A stretch of 14,481 nucleotides of DNA, taken from assembly GCA_964648215.1 (NCBI GenBank), contig CAZYMF010000122.1, forward strand, positions 1-14,481, written 5' to 3'. Both the position numbers and the translations under genes were made by a program. This DNA is from CAZYMF01 sp964648215. GTDB lineage: Bacteria > Desulfobacterota > Binatia > HRBIN30 > JACQVA1. Positions 6,501-13,365 of this stretch are shown in pieces; position 1 is the first letter of the stretch, and each line of letters starts with the position of its first letter. The notes beneath the pieces were generated by a model. It ran no database searches. It worked only from the letters and a program-made list of their open reading frames with translations, and was not told the origin of the DNA.

Positions 6501-7469
6501 ATGAGCGGAGCGGGAGGTCACGGCTTGCGTGTCTTGGTTGCCGGAGCTGGCGCTCTCGGTTCGGTATTCGGGGCATTCCTGCGCCAGGCCGGAGTCGCGG
6601 TGACGTTGCTCGGCCGTGCCGGGCATCTCGACGCGATTGCGCAATCGGGGCTGCGCCTCGGCGGGATCTGGGGCGATCATCACGCCGACGGGTTCGATCT
6701 CGCCCGGGCGCCGGCCGAGATCGGTGGCGAGTTCGAGGCAATCCTACTGGCGGTGAAGTCGTACGACACGCGCCGCACGATCGAGCAGGTCGCCGCGCGG
6801 CTGGCTCCGCGGGGGGTGGTGATCTCCTTGCAGAACGGCCTCGGCAATCTCGAAGCGATCGAAGCCGTGGTTTCCTCGCGGCAAACCCTCGGGGCGCGCG
6901 TGATCTTCGGCGCCGAGATCACGGCGCCGGGCTGCGTTCGCGTTACCGTGTACGCGGATCGCGTGCTCATCGGGGCGCGCCGCGCGGGGTTCGATGCGGA
7001 CCTGGACGAGCGTGCGCGCGCCTGGGCCGAGCGGCTGAATACGGCGGGCATCCCGTCGGCCTATACGGATGACATCGAAGGCGCGCTTTGGGCGAAGGTG
7101 TTCTACAACGCCGCGCTCAATCCGCTCGGTGCCCTGCTGGGGGTGCCTTACGGGTTGCTGGCCGAGCACGAGGACACGCGTGGGATCATGGATCGCGTGA
7201 TCGACGAGGCCTTCGCCGTGGCGCGGGCGGAGGGGGTGCGGCTTTCGTGGCCGGCGGCGGCGGCGTACCGGGCGCTGTTCTACGAGCGTCTGGTGCCGAG
7301 CACCATCGACCACCGCTCGTCGATGCTGCAGGATCTCGAGCGCGGCCGTCGGACGGAGATCGAGGCGATCAACGGCGAGATCTGGCGCCGTGGCCGCGAG
7401 CGCGGTATCGTCACGCCCGTCAACGAGACACTGACGCGACTGATTCGCTACCGGGAGCAAACGCGGTGA
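6501..7469 (+). CDS. panE: 2-dehydropantoate 2-reductase (ketopantoate reductase) family protein
   Basis: 322-residue NADPH-dependent reductase of the PanE/ApbA family, which converts ketopantoate to pantoate in pantothenate/CoA synthesis. The N-terminal Rossmann motif GAGALG is at residues 15-20, AVKSYD at 84-89 and QNGLGN at 111-116. The C-terminal domain carries AKVFYNAALNPLGALLG, giving catalytic K199 with N203 and N207. It then carries SSMLQDLERGRRTEIEAINGEI, with the family's conserved Glu (E286). All catalytic residues appear intact. The start is uncertain: ATG at 6501 is used here, but TTG at 6525 has GGGAGG at 6512-6517, seven bases upstream, and would start directly at RVLVAGAGALG. 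Other 2-oxo acid reductases share this fold and no panB/panC lies nearby, so substrate is inferred. The stop overlaps the next gene. Confidence 0.85.
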   Translation: MSGAGGHGLRVLVAGAGALGSVFGAFLRQAGVAVTLLGRAGHLDAIAQSGLRLGGIWGDHHADGFDLARAPAEIGGEFEAILLAVKSYDTRRTIEQVAARLAPRGVVISLQNGLGNLEAIEAVVSSRQTLGARVIFGAEITAPGCVRVTVYADRVLIGARRAGFDADLDERARAWAERLNTAGIPSAYTDDIEGALWAKVFYNAALNPLGALLGVPYGLLAEHEDTRGIMDRVIDEAFAVARAEGVRLSWPAAAAYRALFYERLVPSTIDHRSSMLQDLERGRRTEIEAINGEIWRRGRERGIVTPVNETLTRLIRYREQTR

Positions 7470-7921
7470 AGGAGCTGTGCATCACGGCCGCGAGCCGTGC
7501 CGCCATCGAGGAGCACGCGGTCGCCTGCTATCCCGAGGAGGCCTGCGGCTTCGTCGTCGACCGCGACGGGCGGGAGGAGGTCGTGCCGGTGCGCAACATT
7601 CAGAACGAACGCCACGCCGCCGATCCGACGCTGCGTGATGCCCGCACCGCCTACACCATGGGGATGGAGGCGGTCCCGATCCTGACCGGTCACGAGCGTG
7701 GCGCGCTGGCCATACGCGCCATCTTCCACTCGCACCCGGATCACGACGCCTATTTCTCGGCAGAGGACCGCGCCCAGGCGACGGTATGGGACGAGCCGAG
7801 CTATCCTACCGCCGGTCAGATCGTCGTCTCGGTGCGCGGCGGCGAGGTGCGGGCGGCCAAGGCTTTCGCCTGGGACCCGGTCGCGCGCGACTACGTCGAG
7901 ATCCCGCTCGCGGTCGGTTGA
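7466..7921 (+). CDS. JAMM/MPN (Mov34/PAD-1, M67-type) zinc metallopeptidase
   Basis: 151-residue single-domain JAMM protein. The full zinc motif is present: an upstream Glu in PEEACGF (E24/E25), then H88-S-H90, seven residues, S98-A-E-D101. This matches E...HxHx7SxxD exactly, so an active Zn-dependent isopeptidase/peptidase is expected. Bacterial relatives such as mycobacterial Mec process sulfur-carrier proteins with ubiquitin-like folds, for example releasing cysteine from CysO. No ThiS/MoaD/CysO-like carrier, ThiF/MoeB enzyme or cysteine synthase is in this window, so its partner is unknown. The GTG at 7466 overlaps the panE TGA (GTGA) and has GGGAG at 7453-7457, eight bases before it, which decides this start over longer upstream readings. 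Cytoplasmic: no signal or membrane segment. Confidence 0.88.
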   Translation: MKELCITAASRAAIEEHAVACYPEEACGFVVDRDGREEVVPVRNIQNERHAADPTLRDARTAYTMGMEAVPILTGHERGALAIRAIFHSHPDHDAYFSAEDRAQATVWDEPSYPTAGQIVVSVRGGEVRAAKAFAWDPVARDYVEIPLAVG

Positions 7922-7960
7922 ATCGCTGGCAGCGCCCGTGTAGGCAGGGCTGACCGGCGT

Positions 7961-9166
7961 GTGAGCCCCATGTCTCGTTGGAATCCGATCTTGATCGCGA
8001 CGCTGGCGACCGTGCCCGGGCTCGTGCTGCGCTTCGGCCGTCTGCACGTTGGCCCGGGGACCGAGGCGGTGGTTTTCGGCCTGGCGATTCTGGGGGCGGC
8101 CTTTCTGCTGACGTGGGCGGCTGAGGTTGCCGAGGTCGACATCTCGCAAGGGCTGGCGCTCTCCTTCCTGGCGCTGGTGGCGGTGCTCCCCGAGTACGCC
8201 GTCGATCTCTACTTCGCCTGGCGCGCGCCGCACCAGCCCGAGTACGCCGCGTATGCCACCGCCAACATGACCGGTGCCAACCGCATGCTGATCGGCATTG
8301 CCTGGCCGCTGATCGTCGCCCTGTTCTGGTGGCGCGAGCGCAAGCCGGAGCTGGTGCTGCCGCGCAGCCGCTGCGTCGAGCTGGTGTTCCTCGCCATCCC
8401 GACCGCCTACTCGCTGGTGATCCCGCTCAAGGGGACTCTCTCTCTGCTCGACTGCGTGGTGCTGGTGGGCTGCTTCGCCGCCTACATGTGGCGCACGGCG
8501 CGCGGCGAGGTCGAGGAGCCCGAGCTCCTGGGACCGGCGTTCGCCCTCGGGGAGCTGCGCCCGAACCTGCGCCGCGCCGCGGTGGCGGTGCTGTTCCTGT
8601 TCGCGGCAACGGTGATCTTCGGCTCGGCGGAGCGCTTCGCCGAGGCGCTGGTGCACGTGGGCAAGAGCGCCGGCATCGACGAGTTCCTGCTGGTCCAGTG
8701 GCTGGCCCCCCTGGCGTCGGAGGCGCCGGAGGTGCTGATCGCCTGCATCCTGACGCTACGCGGCGACGCTCAGGCGGGCATGGGAGCGATGGTGTCGTCG
8801 AAGGTCAATCAGTGGACGTTGCTCGTCGGCACGCTGCCGCTGGTGTACAGCGTCTCGGCCGGCGCGCCGAGCGCGCTGCACCTCGACGCGCGCCAGGTCG
8901 AAGAGATTCTGCTCACCTCGGCGCAGTCGCTGTTCGCCCTGGCGGTGCTGGCCAATCTGCGCCTGTCGCGGCTGGAGGCGGGGACGCTGTTCGTGCTGTT
9001 CGCCGCGCAGCTCGTCTTTCCCAGCACGCAGGTCCGCTACGGCTTCGCGGCGCTCTACCTGGTTCTCGGCGCGCTCACGTTGTGGCGTCGCCGGCGCGAT
9101 CTGCCCGAGTTCTTCCGCGCCGGTCTGTTCCCCGACGGGCGGTCGACGGGGAGTGCTCCGTCGTGA
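7961..9166 (+). CDS. Sodium/calcium (CaCA) exchanger-like membrane protein
   Basis: 401-residue polytopic membrane protein with about ten hydrophobic helices in two halves separated by a polar linker (about 180-203), the usual two-repeat plan of cation/Ca2+ exchangers. The first alpha-repeat contains LALVAVLPEYAVD with E78, followed by NMTGANRMLIGIAWPL. The second contains WLAPLASEAPEVLIA (E254 and E257), then SSKVNQWTLLVGTLPL with N283. These acidic and Asn positions are the ion-binding hallmarks of the family, though alpha-1 departs from the common GxSxPE wording. Its likely role is exchange of Ca2+ (or another cation) against H+ or Na+ at the inner membrane; the ion is not predictable here. 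The GTG at 7961 has a weak AGGG at 7946-7949. The ATG at 7970, three codons later, is a credible alternative. It lies 39 bp after the JAMM gene. Confidence 0.75.
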   Translation: MSPMSRWNPILIATLATVPGLVLRFGRLHVGPGTEAVVFGLAILGAAFLLTWAAEVAEVDISQGLALSFLALVAVLPEYAVDLYFAWRAPHQPEYAAYATANMTGANRMLIGIAWPLIVALFWWRERKPELVLPRSRCVELVFLAIPTAYSLVIPLKGTLSLLDCVVLVGCFAAYMWRTARGEVEEPELLGPAFALGELRPNLRRAAVAVLFLFAATVIFGSAERFAEALVHVGKSAGIDEFLLVQWLAPLASEAPEVLIACILTLRGDAQAGMGAMVSSKVNQWTLLVGTLPLVYSVSAGAPSALHLDARQVEEILLTSAQSLFALAVLANLRLSRLEAGTLFVLFAAQLVFPSTQVRYGFAALYLVLGALTLWRRRRDLPEFFRAGLFPDGRSTGSAPS

Positions 9167-9183
9167 GTCGGGGCTACGGCCGC

Positions 9184-9510
9184 TCAGGCGAAGACGCGAT
9201 CGATGGCCTTGACCAGGTGTGCCTTCGGCACGGCACCGACGATCTGATCTTGCACCTGCCCGCCCTTGAAGAGGATGAGATTGGGGATGCCGCGCACGCC
9301 GTACTTCGACGGCGTCTGGGGGTTGTCGTCGACGTTCATCTTCACGACCTTGAGCCTGCCGGAGTACTCCTGTGACAGCTCCTCGACGATCGGGCCGATC
9401 GCCTTGCAGGGGCCACACCACGGGGCCCAGAAGTCGATCAGCACCGGGTCCTTGGCCTTGAGGACCTCGTTGTCGAACGATGCGTCACTGACCTCGAGCA
9501 CGTTTGCCAC
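9184..9510 (-). CDS. trxA: Thioredoxin
   Basis: 108-residue thioredoxin, a cytoplasmic dithiol-disulfide oxidoreductase that reduces target disulfides and is recycled by thioredoxin reductase. The active site WCGPC (C32, C35) lies in FWAPWCGPCK. Buried D26 and the cis-proline in GIPNLILF (P76) occur at the same numbers as in E. coli Trx1. The family fold is complete and the length typical. The start is GTG at 9510, fixed by AAGGAGG at 9518-9524 with seven bases of spacing. An in-frame ATG at 9543 would add 11 unconserved residues and place the Shine-Dalgarno inside the gene. It converges with the exchanger gene, with only 17 bp between stops and no room for a classical terminator. Confidence 0.96.
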   Translation of the reverse strand: MANVLEVSDASFDNEVLKAKDPVLIDFWAPWCGPCKAIGPIVEELSQEYSGRLKVVKMNVDDNPQTPSKYGVRGIPNLILFKGGQVQDQIVGAVPKAHLVKAIDRVFA

Positions 9511-9517
9511 GGTATTG

Positions 9518-9524
9518 CCTCCTT
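9518..9524 (-). promoter_or_regulatory. Consensus Shine-Dalgarno AAGGAGG for the thioredoxin GTG start
   Basis: A full seven-base match to the anti-Shine-Dalgarno complement, seven bases before the GTG at 9510. It settles the thioredoxin start and compensates for the non-ATG codon. Confidence 0.85.
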
Positions 9525-9557
9525 GGTGTGGGTGCTTGCCCACGAACGATGAGGGGC

Positions 9558-9586
9558 ACCATAACCAGCGGGCAGCGGTGATTCAA
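9558..9586 (-). promoter_or_regulatory. Candidate sigma-70 promoter for thioredoxin
   Basis: On the minus strand, TTGAAT (9586-9581) is followed after exactly 17 bases by TATGGT (9563-9558). Each hexamer matches four of six consensus positions. Predicted transcription would start near 9551, leaving a leader of about 40 nt before the GTG. It lies in the 186-bp divergent gap (9511-9696) between trxA and the glycosyltransferase gene. Confidence 0.45.
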
Positions 9587-9696
9587 GCCGATGCCGGGCG
9601 CACGAGCGTGGTCGCGGCTTGCGCCGCCGCCCCGGCCGGGGCAGATTCCCCTCGCGGGCAGATGATGATCGTCGCGGTGAGCGAGGGGGTGGGGCT

Positions 9697-12678
9697 GTGA
9701 AGGCCGAGCGGGCCGTCGCCGCGGGGCGCGTGGCGCTGTTCGTTCTGGCGATCGCGCTGGGTGTCTTCGGCTACCGCGGGGAGTTTCTTCCCGACATCCC
9801 CTGGTGGCGCTGGCTGGGAGAGATCGCCGCCGGCGCGGCGCTGCTGGTCGCGGCGTTGCCGCCACCGCCGCGCCTCGAAGAGGCGAGAACGCGGCGGCTG
9901 CTGCGCGTGCTCGCCGGTGTCGCCGCCGTCGGGGCGGCGGTGGTGGCGGTGCGCCTGCAACCGCAACCGGGCCGCGAGCTGGCGACCGGGATCGCGTGCG
10001 TCGTTGCCCTCGGTTCCTTTGCGCTGGCGCGCTGGCGACCGTTTGCCCCGGCCGAGGTCCACGCGCTCGTCGGCGATCTGGGCGCCGGCGGGGTGCCCGT
10101 CGAGTCGGCGGGGCGGCGCACCTTGCGTGGCGTCCTCGCCGTCGCCGCCCTCGCGGCCGGCGTCACCGCAGCCTACGTCGACCGTGGTCATCACCTGGCG
10201 GCGTTTCTGCTGTGGCTCGGCAGCCTGTTGCTCTTCGCCGCCGCGTTTTGGCGCCGCGGCCCGGCGCCCGCCGGTGCCGAGGAGTGGCGCGGCGAAGGGG
10301 GGCCGGAGCTATCGCCGCGGGCGGCGGGCTTTTCGCTGTTGCTCATCCTTGCTCTGGCGTTGGCGCTGCGGGTGACGATGCTGAAAGACGTGCCGAGCCT
10401 GCTCGATCCCGACGAGGGTCGCCAGGGACGGTGGGCGGAGCAGATCTGGCAGCACGGATTTCCCGATGCCTTCGGGCTGGGCTGGAACGTCTTTCCCAAC
10501 CTCGCCTACATGACCGACTACGTCGGTGTGCAGGCGCTCGGCACCAGCAATGCGCACCTGCGTCTGTCGGCGGCGATCGTCGGCGTTCTCAGCCTGATTC
10601 CCGTGTTCTTCTGGGTGCGTCGCTGGTGGGGCAACGTGATCGCGCTGATGGCGGTGTTTCTGCTGACCGTCAATCGCGATCACATTGCCTGGAGCCGGGT
10701 GGCGCTGAACAACATCCAGCAGGTGCTGGTGGCGGGGCTGCTGCTGGCGGCCTTCGCGCGCCTGCTGCGCGGGCGCCGCGCCATCGACTGGGTATGGCTC
10801 GGCTATGCCACCGGGCTCGCGTTTCACACCTATCACGCGGCCAAGCTGTTCCCGGCGCTGCTGGCGCTGTGCGGCGTTCTGTTCGCCCTCGGGATACGGG
10901 GCTTCGCCCGCCGCTATGCCCGGGGCGCGGTCGTCGGCGTGGTCGCCTGCCTGCTGTGCATCGGTCCGCTGCTGGTGACGATGTACCGCGGCTGGGGCGC
11001 CTTCTACGGCGGCACCTCCAACCGCGTCGACCTGGCGCAGCTCGTCGCCGCGCACGAGCGCAACGACATCCCGGCCGTGCGCGATTACATCGGGCGGCAC
11101 GTCGTCGGCTGCCTGATGTCGTTCACGGCCATTCCCGACGTGGGGCCGACGTTCGATCCGTTCGTTGCCGTTCCTTTCTTGCTCGGGGTCGGGTGGCTGC
11201 TGTGGCGGTGGCGTGATCCGCGCCATCTGGTGGTGCTGGCCTGGACGGTGGGGATCCTGGTCGTCGGCGGCATGATCACCGACTCGCCGCCGTGGAAGGC
11301 GCGGCTGCTCGGCTACCTCCCGACGATCTGCCTGATCCCGGCGCTGGTCGCCGGGCGCCTGCGCCAGGCGCTGTGGCGGTTGACCCCGCGGCGGGCCGAC
11401 CTGATCGCGGTGCCGCTTCTCCTGGTGTGGTTCGGCGCCGCGCTGTACGCCAACTGGCACAACGTCTTCATCGACATCGCGCGGCTGCAACGCGGGGACA
11501 TTCTGACGTCGATCTGTCACACCATCGACGAGACGCCGCTGCCCGCGACTTTCTACATGGCGGGCGCCGGGGTCATGGCGGAGCCGAAGGTGGCGGCGCA
11601 CGATTGCATGATCGCCGCGAGCCCCGAGCGCTTCCTGGTGGATCTCTCCGACGATCCGGCGATCGTGCCGGTGCCGCCGACGAGCCACGGCACGGTGGTG
11701 CTGCTGGTGTCGTGGATGCAGCAGGAGCTGGTGCCCCTGGTGCGGCACTACTACCCCGAGGCGCGTTACGACATCGTGCACGAGGCGCATGGTTTCCCGG
11801 TGCTGCACGTGTTTACCCTCACCCCCGACGCGGTCGAACGCGGCCGCGGTCTGCGCGCCACGTACCGTGCGCCGTTGCGCACTTGGAGCTCGCCGGTGGG
11901 CACCGACGCGTTCGCGCCGCCGCGCGAGGCGACGAGCAGCGACTTCCCGTTGCGGGCGACGTGGCGCGGGCAGGTGTGGGCGGAACGCCCGGGGCCCTAC
12001 GCCTTCCGCAGTGACGGCGCCAGCTTGCGGGTGGACGATCAATCGGTGACGGAGACCGCGCCGATGACCCTCGCCGCCGGTTGGCACACCATCGAGCTCG
12101 GCGCGGAATTCGCGAGCGCCGCCGCCGGCCCGATCCTGTTGCAGTGGAAGACGCCGGGCGCCGAGCAGTGGACGGCCGTCTCACGCGGCTGGCTGAACAC
12201 GCACCCCGCGTCGCACGGACTTCTGGGGCGATTCTTCGCGCGGCAGATCGACGATCATGCGGCGGTACCGCTCGGTCAGACCGCCGATTATACGCGGCTC
12301 GATGCCGCGGTCAGCTTCGACTTCAACCTGCACTTCGACGAGCCGCCGCCGCCGCCGTTCGCGGCGACCGGATCCACCATGGAGTGGAGCGGCACCGTGA
12401 ACCTGGTCGAAGGCGACACGCAGGGCATTCGGTTGGCAGCGACGGGGCCGACCGAGGTGTACGTCAACGGCGCGCTCGCCATCGCCAGCAAAGGCTCTCG
12501 CGATGGCCGTCCGGTCACCGCCGAGCTGGTGGGTGTGAGCGGCCGCGTGCCGATCGTCGTCCGCTCCGTCCGCCCCGCCGACGACAAGTCGGACTTCTGG
12601 AAGCTGCGCCTGCTCTGGCGTACGCCCGGCGGTGGCTGGACGGCGTTCGTCGACTACCGTCCGCCTCAATCCGGGTAG
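9697..12678 (+). CDS. GT-C type membrane glycosyltransferase with C-terminal tandem PA14-like modules
   Basis: 993-residue protein. Residues 1-185 hold about five predicted membrane helices (for example RVALFVLAIALGVFG and AAFLLWLGSLLLFAAAF). A second membrane block at about 210-590 resembles the ArnT/PMT family of lipid-phosphate-sugar transferases. Its first loop after the helix at 212-228 carries LLDPDEGRQGRWAE, with the acidic D237-x-D239-E240 pattern expected for catalysis. Later come NRDHIAWSRVALNN and FHTYHAAKLFPAL. After a soluble linker (about 590-715), two beta-rich units start GLRATYRAP (718) and GLLGRFFAR (841), both like the opening of PA14 domains. Each has a GPYAF- or VYVNG-type core and ends in an LxW-x-TPG strand. 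I infer transfer of a sugar from a polyprenyl carrier on the outer face of the inner membrane, with PA14 modules contacting glycan. Start: GTG at 9697, with GAGGGG at 9683-9688 eight bases upstream. Confidence 0.8.
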   Translation: MKAERAVAAGRVALFVLAIALGVFGYRGEFLPDIPWWRWLGEIAAGAALLVAALPPPPRLEEARTRRLLRVLAGVAAVGAAVVAVRLQPQPGRELATGIACVVALGSFALARWRPFAPAEVHALVGDLGAGGVPVESAGRRTLRGVLAVAALAAGVTAAYVDRGHHLAAFLLWLGSLLLFAAAFWRRGPAPAGAEEWRGEGGPELSPRAAGFSLLLILALALALRVTMLKDVPSLLDPDEGRQGRWAEQIWQHGFPDAFGLGWNVFPNLAYMTDYVGVQALGTSNAHLRLSAAIVGVLSLIPVFFWVRRWWGNVIALMAVFLLTVNRDHIAWSRVALNNIQQVLVAGLLLAAFARLLRGRRAIDWVWLGYATGLAFHTYHAAKLFPALLALCGVLFALGIRGFARRYARGAVVGVVACLLCIGPLLVTMYRGWGAFYGGTSNRVDLAQLVAAHERNDIPAVRDYIGRHVVGCLMSFTAIPDVGPTFDPFVAVPFLLGVGWLLWRWRDPRHLVVLAWTVGILVVGGMITDSPPWKARLLGYLPTICLIPALVAGRLRQALWRLTPRRADLIAVPLLLVWFGAALYANWHNVFIDIARLQRGDILTSICHTIDETPLPATFYMAGAGVMAEPKVAAHDCMIAASPERFLVDLSDDPAIVPVPPTSHGTVVLLVSWMQQELVPLVRHYYPEARYDIVHEAHGFPVLHVFTLTPDAVERGRGLRATYRAPLRTWSSPVGTDAFAPPREATSSDFPLRATWRGQVWAERPGPYAFRSDGASLRVDDQSVTETAPMTLAAGWHTIELGAEFASAAAGPILLQWKTPGAEQWTAVSRGWLNTHPASHGLLGRFFARQIDDHAAVPLGQTADYTRLDAAVSFDFNLHFDEPPPPPFAATGSTMEWSGTVNLVEGDTQGIRLAATGPTEVYVNGALAIASKGSRDGRPVTAELVGVSGRVPIVVRSVRPADDKSDFWKLRLLWRTPGGGWTAFVDYRPPQSG

Positions 12679-13192
12679 GGCGGCGCGCCGCGGCCCGCGT
12701 CGACGCCGTCCTCATAGCCGCGTTGCCGGCCCGCCTGGTACTGCTCGTAGCGGCCGCGCTGTAGCCCCGACTCGTAGCCGGCCCGGTAGCCCGCGTCGTA
12801 CGGGTTGCGNNNNNNNNNNNNNNNNNNNNNNNNNNNNNNNNNNNNNNNNNNNNNNNNNNNNNNNNNNNNNNNNNNNNNNNNNNNNNNNNNNNNNNNNNNN
12901 NNNNNNNNNCGCGCTGTAGCCCCGACTCGTAGCCGGCCCGGTAGCCCGCGTCGTACGGGTTGCGCGGCGGCGGATAGTAGCGCGGAGGTGGCGGAGCCAG
13001 GATCTGACCGAGGACGATTCCTCCCACGATCCCGCCGAGAACGCCGAGGGCCACGTCGTTGTTGCCGTGGACACGGAAGTGTCCGCGGTAGTGGCCGTGG
13101 TAGGGATGTGGCCGCCACGCCAGAGCCGGTGTCGGAGCCGCGAGCAGGCCGGCCAGCAGGCCCGTTGCCAATGACTTTGCGGGCACTCTCAT
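12666..13192 (-). CDS. Secreted glycine-zipper protein, interrupted by an assembly gap
   Basis: Read from the ATG at 13192 (GGAGGA at 13201-13206, eight bases away). It has a signal peptide with likely cleavage at ALA25|W26, then a His/Gly/Arg-rich stretch with YHGHYRGHF. Next is a glycine zipper, GVLGGIVGGIVLGQIL (50-65), a Pro/Tyr run (APPPPRYYPPPR), and then Gly-Tyr repeats NPYDAGYRAGYESGLQR. The reading then enters 100 Ns. Left of the gap the same NPYDAGYRAGYESGLQR text returns in another frame and continues GRYEQYQAGRQRGYEDG to the TGA at 12666-12668. Removing the Ns plus one 55-bp copy gives a clean 123-residue protein. A membrane-inserting or envelope role is likely from the zipper; the function is unknown. 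The stop end overlaps the convergent glycosyltransferase by 13 bp. Confidence 0.75.
12755..12809. repeat. 55-bp direct copy on the left side of the gap
   Basis: This segment is identical, base for base, to 12910-12964 and abuts the N-run. It encodes the GYRAGYESG part of the glycine-zipper protein on the minus strand. It is most likely the same genomic sequence represented twice at contig ends. Confidence 0.9.
12810..12909. other. Scaffold gap of exactly 100 Ns
   Basis: One hundred N characters, the standard filler length for a gap of unknown size. It lies inside the glycine-zipper gene. The coding frame on the two sides does not match across 100 bases, so the true gap length is not 100. Confidence 0.99.
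12910..12964. repeat. 55-bp direct copy on the right side of the gap
   Basis: Identical to 12755-12809 and directly adjacent to the N-run. The copy begins with CGCGCTGTAGC and ends with GGGTTGCG in both places. The match starts and stops exactly at the contig ends, as expected for an assembly-graph overlap. Confidence 0.9.
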
Positions 13193-13200
13193 TGCCAATT

Positions 13201-13206
13201 TCCTCC
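13201..13206 (-). promoter_or_regulatory. Shine-Dalgarno GGAGGA for the glycine-zipper gene
   Basis: On the minus strand GGAGGA stands eight bases before the ATG at 13192. It favours that ATG over the TTG at 13198, which would be only two bases from the site. Confidence 0.7.
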
Positions 13207-13288
13207 GGTATCTTGCCTATGGCCGATCCAACGCACGGCGCGAGCCAAAGTTGCGGTGGTGTTGCCGCCTCGGTCGGTCACAAAACAG

Positions 13289-13317
13289 TTGACTTTGCCG
13301 CGTGTCCCGCCGATAGT
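13289..13317 (+). promoter_or_regulatory. Candidate sigma-70 promoter for the SprT-like / AAA ATPase genes
   Basis: TTGACT (13289-13294, five of six to consensus) and GATAGT (13312-13317, four of six) are separated by exactly 17 bases. Transcription would begin near 13324, about 40 bases before the ATG at 13366. It lies in the 173-bp divergent gap (13193-13365); I saw no equally good promoter on the minus strand for the glycine-zipper gene. Confidence 0.5.
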
Positions 13318-13365
13318 CGGAAGCGCTGCCGTTGTGATGGGTTGAGGTAGAGGGTCGGGTGGCAG

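Noticed and set aside
9662..9700. Short ATG-started frame of 12 codons whose TGA overlaps the glycosyltransferase GTG, possible leader peptide
   Set aside because: It has only a poor ribosome site and no attenuator-like hairpins or codon runs; overlap alone is not enough.
11815..11830. ACCCTCACCCCC resembling part of the REP-like element
   Set aside because: It is inside the glycosyltransferase coding sequence (encoding FTLTP) and has no palindrome.
10309..12087. 592-codon antisense open frame within the glycosyltransferase gene
   Set aside because: His/Gln/Arg-rich translation with no motif, mirrored from a gene with clear membrane and PA14-like structure.
12910..13192. Gap-spanning translations that read straight through the Ns
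   Set aside because: They use the arbitrary 100-base filler and switch to an Arg/Ser-rich wrong frame on the far side.
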